Source: Saccoglossus kowalevskii (taxonomy: Eukaryota; Hemichordata; Enteropneusta; Harrimaniidae). From it: a stretch of 20,881 nucleotides of DNA. The stretch covers positions 134,975 through 155,855 of the forward strand of contig NW_003112484.1 of NCBI RefSeq assembly GCF_000003605.2, in the 5' to 3' direction. Below the pieces are notes generated by a model. It saw only the letters and a program-made list of their open reading frames with translations. It was not told where the DNA came from and searched no databases. Every line of letters starts with the position of its first letter. Positions within the stretch are counted from its first letter, which is position 1. Position numbers and translations under genes: made by a program. Shown here piece after piece: positions 1-7,329 of the stretch.

Positions 1-370
1 CACAATGCGTGAATGCCCACAACGCTGCATATAAATCAATATATCCATGAAATATATCAATTTCTCTGGGTACTCACGTTGCTGTGCACATCTTGTCGAT
101 ACCCACACTCCCGTCCATAAAGGAATGGATCAATTCTTACGGGTACTCACAATGTTGAACACATCATCGAGATACTCACAACGACGACTATATGTACCGA
201 TTCTTATGGTTCCCGGGATGAAGAACACATCACCCAAATTATTGCAACATCGCTTTAAAAGGTATTCATCCATTCATATGGGTACCCACTAAGTAGAACA
301 CATCAGCCTGACACTCACAACCCCGTCATTGAGGGAACGTACCTGTCCGTAAGGGGACAATATTTGGATC
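1..370. repeat. Diverged tandem array, about 72 bp period
   Basis: Similar segments start near 62, 134, 201, 273 and 345, giving spacings of 72, 67, 72 and 72 bp. Each begins with a TTCTTAYGGGTAC-like start, followed by ACTCAC or CCCAC, then GAACACATC (clear at about 157, 228 and 295), and a second CTCACAAC-like block. Bases 1-60 fit the second half of an earlier unit, so the array probably continues to the left of the window. Copies have diverged considerably and the last one fades out near 370. The period is a multiple of three, which explains an 81-codon open stretch at 47-292; I see no recognisable protein in it. The alignment was made by eye. Confidence 0.7.
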
Positions 371-894
371 AGTCACAATAAACCCCGCTACTAAAATAGT
401 AGCATGTACCCATTTGTTCTGGTACCACGACGTAAAACATAATCGCAATCCTCAAGTACTATATATTTTATAGGGTATGAAGAGAGTGATACCAGAACAT
501 TAGTCTGTTCATGTCTCCCGATATCAACACGTATTTTCAACACAGCGATTTTGTGTGGAACACTGATAAAACTTCTTTCTAGGCCACATGCTAGTACATA
601 ACTAATTTTATGAATTCCATGCGAGGGATTCTTCCCTTATTTGGTTGACCTTGTGTATAAGCTAAGCACTGATGGATGTAATTACATTTTTCAAGTAGGA
701 ATATGCCAAAAATATTTTGTAAAACGTTGTTTAAATTAAATATGTAATGTCATCCGGTCACATTACCTGATTAAGATAAGATCTTTGAAATGGGCCTTTG
801 GAAGTGTTGTTGTATTCAATCAATCAGTACACGTAATCTTTGGCCTCAAAACTTTAGTGATGTATTTTTATTTATGCGCAATTAATATTAATGA
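371..894. other. No gene recognised, AT-rich spacer
   Basis: This stretch lies between the 72 bp array and the first LINE tail. It has short AT runs and scattered stop codons in all frames. I see no protein similarity, RNA fold or clear repeat in it. Confidence 0.5.
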
Positions 895-1298
895 TTGATT
901 ACATTACAAAAAAGAGCAATGCGTGTAATTTTAAATGTTCCTTTTATACACCAACTAATTCTCTGTTTAGTTCAATGAATGTGCTCTCAGTTAGACAGCG
1001 AATTCAGTATTTCACTGCTATCCTTGTTTTCAAATGTCTCAATAGTACTGCTCCACTGTATCTATGCAACAAATTTACTCAGATGAATCAAGTACATCAA
1101 TATCAAACTCGTGGTGCAGCAGATCAGGATATGCTTGTACCTAAATTTCATTCAGGGAGTGGGCACAGAACGTTTAGTATGCGTGGTGTAAGGGTGTGGA
1201 ACTCTCTACCTGACAATATTAAGCAATGTTACAGTACAAGTTTACCAATTTTTAAGCGTCTTTTAGTTATTTTCATTAAGGAGAATGTTGATAGATAG
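895..1298 (+). pseudogene. LINE ORF2 C-terminal remnant, one frameshift
   Basis: The frame ending at 1298 (stop TAG 1296-1298) carries the post-catalytic region common to jockey/CR1-like reverse transcriptases. Visible marks are FYTPTNSLFSSMNVL, then SVRQRIQYFTAILVFKCLN, APLYLCNKF, and near the end RVWNSLPDNIK and FKRLL. The RVWNSLP block is highly typical of these ORF2 tails. Upstream, the better match is in another frame: bases 904-945 read LQKRAMRVILNVPF, the usual start of this region, so a frameshift lies at about 940-948. The ATG at 891 is therefore not a true start. About 130 residues remain of an ORF2 that is normally roughly 900-1000 residues, and no catalytic residues are present. 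It cannot make an active enzyme. Confidence 0.85.
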
Positions 1299-1410
1299 TG
1301 TGTCTTATAATACCTGTGTGTGTACGTGTGGCCCCATGGTAGATTACTTTCATAGTTTTATGTAATTATTCATATTTCTTTGATGTAAATGGGTTATCAT
1401 TAAATGTGTA

Positions 1411-1416
1411 AATAAA
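1411..1416 (+). terminator. Polyadenylation signal of the LINE
   Basis: AATAAA sits about 110 bases after the ORF2 stop and runs directly into an A-rich tail, the usual 3' end of a processed LINE copy. Confidence 0.6.
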
Positions 1417-1448
1417 AAAAAAATAATTAATTGATTGACTCGTAAGTT

Positions 1449-1500
1449 CATTTTCCATTCATTCGTTTGTTCGTTCATTCATTCATTCGTTCATTTATTG
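1449..1500. repeat. ATTC/GTTC tetranucleotide microsatellite
   Basis: Imperfect runs of CATT, CGTT and TGTT blocks give a four-base periodicity of about 12 units. It begins about 20 bases after the LINE tail and may have grown from the insertion site or tail. Confidence 0.8.
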
Positions 1501-1763
1501 CCATTGCTTTCATATTTGTCTTTAACGGTTGTGATGTAACGATCGTTGTGATTCGTCGGCATAAAATGCAAAATGAGTCGAGACTCCCAGTTTACAGTAT
1601 TTCGATTCAAGTTCGGATCGAATCGGTTGAGATCGGAAAGTTTTTGTAATTGTATCGTGATTCGATTGCGAAAAAGAAACATCTATTACAATACTGTCCA
1701 AGTTCATGAATCTTATCTTCATCGGATTGGGAACCACCCGAACACTAAAAAATAGCCTGGCAT

Positions 1764-1773
1764 GTCACGTGAC
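1764..1773. promoter_or_regulatory. E-box palindrome GTCACGTGAC
   Basis: This exact 10-base palindrome is the preferred extended E-box of USF and of MITF/TFE bHLH-zip factors (the CLEAR element). It lies within a looser inverted repeat, CATGTCA at 1761-1767 and TGACATG at 1778-1784. No adjacent gene is visible, so binding and function are inference. Confidence 0.4.
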
Positions 1774-3036
1774 CTTATGACATGATTTTAAGAACACACC
1801 TGGTTTGTACATCGTCGTCCTTGAATAAGTTTCTTAGCGAAACAGAGCTCCGATGGCATTGGGAATAGGTTAGGCATGCTGCATATCTCTATATCAAAAT
1901 TAGTTACTGTGCGGACATTTTACTTTGTTTAAATTCTGTTTGCGTTCACGGAGACAACTTTGACCTAGAAGTCGATATCTCACGGTTAACTTGCAAATTA
2001 ATAACGAGTGACCAGTTTAAAAAACTCTTGTTTTTTATCTTCGGCAATGCATGGGAACGAAAATCTTCTCATCTAGCCACACAAAAAAACGTCCTTTTCT
2101 TTAAAGAAATCCATTACCCAGAGTTATGCGTTTGATTGGACACTATTGTAAAACCAAACAGACAATGTCCGCAAAATTTACCCGGCAGAAAGCCGAACAA
2201 TTTTCCCCGGAGAATCTTCTTGTGTGTCGATATGTCAAAAACCTGAAATGAAGTCATTATGTTGCCGCCACATTAAGGACGGTTTCATCACGCTAGGATA
2301 AGCATCACGGATGAAAAGTTTCATCCAGCCGTGCGCACACAGCCAGGCAACAGTCAGCAACTATGTTTCTGCCTCACTGCTTACTCGAGAACCCAACTAA
2401 CCAGGGAAAGCTGTTATTAAAGCATAATGAGCTCCAACAAAAGTTAATATGCTGATATACGACTGGGTGATGGGGAGGGGAGCTTGAAATTGTCTTGCAC
2501 TATACACTTCTGAGAGGGTTTAATTAAAAACGACTGCCTCTAACTGACCTTAAGACCAACACTAGATATACGTGCGATTCCAGACTGCAATGGCTGCCTG
2601 GGTTACTAATAGAAACTCCGGAGATGGTACATTTTGGAGGGAAATCTGCACTGGGAACAACTTTACTAAACTATAAATTAATGTTGCAATGTTATATGGA
2701 CATGACGCTGAACCTTATTTCAGTTCTTGTATGACTAGGCTGTACGCGTAGCACAAGGTTTTGTTCCCGCTCGATAACATTAATTATTAATATTATTTTT
2801 CACATTTTTCAACAACAAAAATATTATCTACATTTTTTGCTTTTAGATTGCGCCTATAACATTTTTCGAGGCACGTACACAAATACGTGTCGCTTCTGTT
2901 TATCTTGCTGATAACTATCTGTATCCATTGACGTATGGATTGCAGTTTTTGCTAAAAGGTGTACAACACCAGTCATCTACGCCATTGACAATCCGAAATT
3001 CACAATCGAGTTTATCAACATTTGCAAATGCCTGCC

Positions 3037-3050
3037 GTTTCCATGACAAT
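3037..3050 (+). promoter_or_regulatory. Imperfect X-box (RFX-like) motif
   Basis: GTTTCCATGACAAT matches the X-box consensus RYYNYYATRRNRAC at all positions except the last. A single imperfect match of this degeneracy is expected by chance in 20 kb, so this is weak. Confidence 0.2.
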
Positions 3051-3455
3051 GAGACATGCCAACGAACACCTTACTAATGTTTGGAAAGGTAGCTGCGTGA
3101 AGTGGACGTGGCTTGATAGCATGGTTTCGTCCGGCGATTTTACGTATTCCATTTTAACAATCGTATAGTTGAATATAGATAAGTAGTTGAGAATCTCGCG
3201 CAGTTCTCTTCAAATTAATAATGTAGCGTCATATTAAAAAGTATATAAATGATACGGAAGTTCGCCAAAGACTGGCCTGTATTTATATCAGTCTGGTCTT
3301 GTAAACGATCTCGACTTCCAGTTTTGGTAAGGAGTTTAGCTAACACTAACGCAGTTGGTGAATGTCTGGCACGACCGCACATATCCAAATTTACACTGTA
3401 TTATTCATTTTAAAACTAAAATAGCAGATCTGGTGACGCACTCAGATTTTTTTTT

Positions 3456-3471
3456 AATGTCACGTGACATT
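3456..3471. promoter_or_regulatory. 16-base perfect palindrome with GTCACGTGAC core
   Basis: AATGTCACGTGACATT is its own reverse complement over all 16 bases and contains the same extended E-box as 1764-1773. Two exact copies of this 10-mer in 21 kb exceed random expectation (about 0.02 per window for one given 10-mer). It is a candidate site for USF or MITF/TFE factors. Confidence 0.42.
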
Positions 3472-4780
3472 GAAACTTGCATTTTTGTCTATGACGTGAT
3501 GAATAACATCTCTTATGTCTTTTTATTCACTTTAATGTTGTTCTAAACTCTCCTCGACAAAAATACACCCGTATATAGATTGGACACGTAGCAAGAGATT
3601 CCACGCACTTGCGTCGGAATTGGCTACAATTTGGAAGACCCCCGCATTTCAAGGTCACAGACACCTTATTTTGCACCACTTAGTAGACATGTTATTTATG
3701 GCATAGTATTTCGAGATGCACTTATTCCTCTTGAATCTAAGGGTAATCAACTGAGCATGCGTCTGACATCAGTGGTCGCGCGGAATGCTACCCAATCTCG
3801 CTCAATAACCAATGTTATTAACCTTTGGTCCCAGGAGTGTAAAAAAAGAAACGTACGTCATGCATGGCAATGCATAGCTCTTTACATGCCTTTGCACAGC
3901 TTTTCCAAATTGTATCAATTTTGTGTTCTTTTTGGCAGACAGAACAATTAATTTGACAAGAGAACGGCGTAAAAGCTACAATGACTTTCACAATCACAGA
4001 TTCGTAAGATTCTCGTGAGAAAGTCATGTGACACTTTACTATGAAAATCTGGTTGATGTTGGCTTTTTAGTTGTTCTCAAAATGAAGTTGTTACAACAAC
4101 AAAAAACAATCGCTTGGGCTGAAAATGGACATTTTAAAAGGTTATAGATGCCGCTGACGTCATTTTAACAGTCTTCACCCATAGTGTCCGGAAATTGTTC
4201 ATGTCTACAAACTTGAACGCATATAGTATACTATTTTTAAGATTAGGTGTTTAGATTATGTAAGACTGGCCCAGTATTTATGAGATCCCCGGCACCCCAA
4301 GTACGCCGAACATCCGTCATTTTTGTAAACGTACCTACAAGCCTATGGCAATTGGCTGGTCGAGGAATATGCATGTGCGTCCTCAATTTGGCATGTCCGC
4401 GAAAACCGAAAAAAAAAAAATAACAAAATACTTATAGGTCAAGCAGAAGGACAAAACAGAAGACCTTGCTGTTATATAAAAAAACACATCAAATACACAG
4501 AGATTTTCGAACTAAACGGGAAGATCAGCGTATCTGCCTGGTGCTTCTTTTAAATATGCATAATATCAAAGAGGGAGGGAAATTTGTGTTTAAAAATTTG
4601 GAAAGGGATTATTTTTGAATTTTCAGAACACTAATATGCCCTATTTTTACCAGCTAAATGCCTCCCCCCTCGGGCATACGAGCTCGTCACCAGGCTGGCA
4701 TTATTTGAGGACAAGTTTATAATTAGGACAAATTTATAATTCGTAGAAGACAATTTCGTTCGTTTTACATCATAACACCT
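3472..4780. other. No gene recognised; unique DNA
   Basis: The 106-codon open stretch at 3631-3951 shows no domain, membrane segment or family motif and overlaps an open stretch on the opposite strand. A 12-base A run lies near 4409. No repeat or RNA gene was recognised. Confidence 0.45.
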
Positions 4781-4820
4781 GATGGAAGGACGGAGTGAAA
4801 GTTTGCGTCACACGAGTAAT

Positions 4821-4970
4821 GACGGGTTCAGGCAGAGTAGAGGGTGTATGGTTGAGAGTGTGATCGAGTCACAGCGATGTCCATCCTTAATTAACGAGTT
4901 ATCTGATGGGTTCAGGCAGAGTAGAGAGTGTATGATTGAGAGTGTGATCGAGTCACGGCGATGCCCATCC
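4821..4970. repeat. Two-copy tandem duplication, 84 bp period
   Basis: Bases 4821-4886 and 4905-4970 align over 66 bp with five differences, all transitions (C/T, G/A, G/A, A/G, T/C). Both contain GGGTTCAGGCAGAGTAGAG and GAGAGTGTGATCGAGTCAC. A decayed third copy may follow at about 4986-5018 (GGGTGTGTATGATCGAATAACA). The period is 28 codons, so the reading frame 4782-4994 shows a repeated DGFRQSR...ESVIES peptide; this follows from the DNA duplication and is not evidence of a protein. Confidence 0.85.
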
Positions 4971-4994
4971 TCAACGTATCACCAGGTGGGGTAA

Positions 4995-5914
4995 GGGGTG
5001 TGTATGATCGAATAACAGTTATAAAACAAATATTCTGCATCCGGAATTCAAACCTAAAAATAACTTAAATTAAACCATTGACTAGAGCGTTGTAATTGCT
5101 ATTCAGTGCGATGATTTAGTGTGCGTTGTAGCAATTAAGTCGGAGGCGCGGCTACCAAACTCTGACCATAATTCGAGAGAATGAAATAAAAAAACATCAC
5201 GTAACCTAGAGAACGAGTTCTGACCCGTGACATATATTAAGAACAGTGGCCCTTTCAACACTCGTAGTTTGACAAACTCGTTAAATAGTTTAGTATGTTA
5301 GCTTCCGATGGGTACGCTGTATACATGTGTAATTATTATGCAATGACCTTTGACTTATCCATGTTTCCAAATACCACTATGCTTCATCGGATCTTAATTG
5401 CTAACTCTACGTGTCTACTACGGATGCCTATTGTCGGCTTGTACCGGTTCTGGGTCGTCACTATTTTGGATCAATACCGTGACCAGCACTGGTCTAACAA
5501 GAGGCGCTTAATTACACGGTTCGTCGCTGCTCTCTGTGTGCACAATACTCTGTACTATTAAAATTGATTAAAGTACCCTCTTCGGGCCTCCTGTCGAGGG
5601 TTGCATCATCCATGCTTGACCTCAAAGAAATTTCAAAGTGCATGTTACCTTTAACTCATTAAAAATTGTTTTTCGATTTAAAAAAATAAATAAATATCCA
5701 CAAATGATTTAGTTGGAGGAGGGAGAATAATTAAACGCGGAGATGTAGATGCCCCCCCCCCTTCCGGCGAGTTTCTTCGCCTCAGCCTCAACAGAGCCTC
5801 GGACAAACACGTGAAATATAAACTACCAAACACTCCCGGGTAAACGTTGTAGGTCATGCTGACATTGGCGAATGAAATAAAAGATATCGTCATGAACGCC
5901 GTACTTCTATCGGT
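4995..5914. other. No gene recognised; includes a poly-C run
   Basis: The 88-codon open stretch 5295-5561 has no recognisable features. An 11-base C run lies near 5752-5762. Bases 5678-5893 are open on the minus strand with an ATG just beside the X-box at 5915, but the predicted peptide resembles nothing I know. Confidence 0.45.
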
Positions 5915-5928
5915 GTTGTCATGGTGAC
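5915..5928 (+). promoter_or_regulatory. X-box, candidate RFX-binding site
   Basis: GTTGTCATGGTGAC fits the X-box consensus RYYNYYATRRNRAC at all 14 positions, with the GT...AC ends that pair into two half-sites. RFX factors bind such sites upstream of ciliary genes in animals. Two forkhead sites follow within 13 bp (5941-5949 and 5959-5967). RFX and FOXJ1 act together at many cilium genes, so this may be the regulatory part of a ciliary gene lying outside the window. No gene that it would drive is visible, and one consensus match is expected by chance about once per 30 kb. Confidence 0.45.
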
Positions 5929-5940
5929 AGTGAGTTAGGT

Positions 5941-5968
5941 TGTAAACAAGAACAACCTGTAAACAAAC
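5941..5968 (+). promoter_or_regulatory. Pair of forkhead (FOX) sites
   Basis: TGTAAACAA occurs at 5941-5949 and again at 5959-5967, a spacing of 18 bp. TGTTTAC (reverse TGTAAACA) is the core forkhead site, bound by FOXJ1, FOXA and FOXO among others. Two identical 9-mers this close are unlikely by chance in this base composition. Binding is inferred. Confidence 0.45.
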
Positions 5969-6819
5969 ATAAAATGATGATTAACAACAAGAGGTGTTGC
6001 TGTCTCACAATCAAGTTGTTTTTATATACTTTTGGTCAATGTAAATCAATCCGGCATTTTTATATACACTCTTTCCTCAAATCGATGTAGAATCGGCAAG
6101 TGGTGAAAAAATGATGATCGTCTTCCAATTTTTGCAAACATTGCAGATTCCTTCTTTTCTTTTTTGCCTAATCAGTCTACCATACTTCCCTGTTGTTATT
6201 TCAAGATTGCAGTTACTTAAACGGAACTGATAAAATGATTCGCAGAGATCAGTATTTGTTAGAATTGTTAAATAGTTTCCATTTGAAAAAAATGTCTGTA
6301 CATCCTCAGTTTGTTTTTCTCTTGCTTGCTATTTTCAGTATCCAACGGTGTCTGCAGTTTATTTATTTGTTCAAATGAAGCATAGATATGTATTTCTAAC
6401 ATTTTCTTCAGACTTCCGAATAATTCCAAATAACATAATCTGTCAAATGTAATTTTACTTGTTTACATGTTTGTACATATTTCAACACCTCCCGTATGAC
6501 ATTCGAAGGAAGTATCTGAACCGTCCGCCGCTCATTTTCAGTAATACATGTACTGTCCCTCGTTGAGGGCACTATACATCACTAAACTGGGAGCTTCAAA
6601 CTCAACAAGTGGCAATGCGAGCTGGGAACATTGGTTGTGTATCATTCATGCGAAATTATGCTTATCCAGTTGCCTCGGTTCCGAATCGAAGGGGTTTAGA
6701 GCACTTCTATGGTACAAGTGGTACAAGAGTCTCGTTTGCGTTGTCATTGTTCAACGCGTTTGGTTGCCACATAAGGTGGACTATGGAAGTAACCCTCCGT
6801 GGATGAACTTATCGAGTAT
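5969..6819. other. No host gene recognised upstream of the composite element
   Basis: The stretch contains AT-rich sequence and a small hairpin CCCTCGTTGAGGG at about 6556. A long open reading (6548-6937) runs through it into the LINE fragment, but only its last part resembles a protein. I see no start context, domain or repeat in the earlier part. Confidence 0.4.
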
Positions 6820-6855
6820 CCTCGGGGGCGGAGCTACGTCACGAGACGTTCCACG
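6820..6855 (+). repeat. Direct repeat copy 1 of the GC-rich motif
   Basis: This 36-base block starts CCTCGGGGGCGGAGCTACGT and ends GACGTTCCACG. It is repeated at 7007-7041 with one extra G as the only difference. Its first 12 bases are inverted at 7318-7329. It stands out strongly from its AT-rich neighbours. It may be the remaining end of a second copy of the element at 7007-7329. Confidence 0.85.
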
Positions 6856-6880
6856 GAGTAGCCAGTGTAATAACCATATT

Positions 6881-7006
6881 GAAATAAAAACTGGCGCTGA
6901 TCTAGTGTTTAAAAACTATCGCCCAGTTTCAAATTAGAGTTTTGTTTCAAAATTAATTGAAAGGGTAGTAGCGAATAGATTACTGGATCATATTGGAACT
7001 TACATA
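6881..7006 (+). pseudogene. LINE reverse-transcriptase N-terminal fragment
   Basis: In the frame beginning GAA at 6881, the 42 codons include KTGADLVFKNYRPVSN, then a TAG at 6935-6937, then SFVSKLIERVVANRLLDHIG. NYRPVSN followed by a KxIE(R/K) block is the first conserved region of jockey/CR1-like LINE reverse transcriptases. Only this region is present; the fingers, the catalytic YxDD region and the C-terminus are missing. The stop replaces an expected hydrophobic residue, usually Leu. The fragment ends exactly where the second GC-rich repeat begins at 7007. It is a non-functional piece of about 126 bp. Confidence 0.8.
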
Positions 7007-7329
7007 CCTCGGGGGCGGAGCTACGTCACAGACGTTCCACGTTGCTAAGACGCGCACCACTGTATCATGCATTTCTATGGGCTCTTTTCGCGCTGCTGTG
7101 GAACGCCGGTCGAGCCGGTGAAAATTCGAGAAAACAACACAAACTCAACTTTGAGGTAATCCTGAACAACCAAATTTATATATGTTACACACGTAGGGCT
7201 AATCTTGTTACACTGTTCAGGGGAGTCTCAACAATCATCCCAAAGTACCGTTTTCTGCGAGTTTTTGGCCTTTGTTTTCACCGCGAGGATTGCCAAGCGG
7301 TGAAAATGCCCGGATGTCCGCCCCCGAGG
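7007..7329. mobile_element. Candidate DNA element with 12 bp inverted ends (MITE-like)
   Basis: The left end CCTCGGGGGCGG (7007-7018) is matched exactly by CCGCCCCCGAGG at 7318-7329, giving a 323 bp unit with perfect 12 bp terminal inverted repeats. Within it are CGTTCCAC at 7033-7040 with its inverse GTGGAACG at 7098-7105, and a 10 bp hairpin at 7275-7306. The internal 106-codon open stretch at 7042-7362 shows no transposase motif, so the element would be non-autonomous. Flanks are ACTTACATA on the left and ATTGACCC on the right; I see no clear target-site duplication, which weakens the call. It lies directly against the LINE fragment 6881-7006 and may have inserted into it. Confidence 0.55.
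7275..7306. other. Perfect 10 bp hairpin inside the element
   Basis: TTTTCACCGC (7275-7284) and GCGGTGAAAA (7297-7306) are exact reverse complements around a 12-base loop. The stem is close to the distal inverted end of the element and would fold in single-stranded DNA or RNA. Confidence 0.7.

Larger units (their letters stand above)
895..1426 (+). mobile_element. 5'-truncated non-LTR retrotransposon (LINE) 3' end
   Basis: This is the last part of a LINE: the tail of the reverse-transcriptase ORF (about 895-1298), a short 3' UTR (1299-1410), an AATAAA at 1411-1416 and an A-rich tail to about 1426. LINE copies commonly lose their 5' part during target-primed reverse transcription. Just outside the ends are similar sequences, TTAATGATTGA at 888-898 and TTAATTGATTGA at 1427-1438. 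They differ by one inserted T and could be a target-site duplication, although the site is low-complexity AT sequence. The coding part resembles jockey/CR1/L2-like families; I cannot assign a named family. Confidence 0.82.
1501..3455. other. No gene recognised; unique AT-rich DNA
   Basis: Short open stretches at 1467-1755 overlap on both strands and show no family features. An E-box palindrome at 1764-1773 and an imperfect X-box at 3037-3050 are listed separately. I see no repeat or coding similarity elsewhere. Confidence 0.5.

Noticed and set aside
891-893. ATG as the start of the 135-codon reading
   Set aside because: LINE similarity upstream of about 945 is in another frame, so the first 18 residues are a frameshift product.
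6548-6937. 129-codon open reading as a host gene
   Set aside because: Only its last 18 or so residues resemble a protein, and those belong to the LINE reverse transcriptase; the reading ends at a stop inside that domain.
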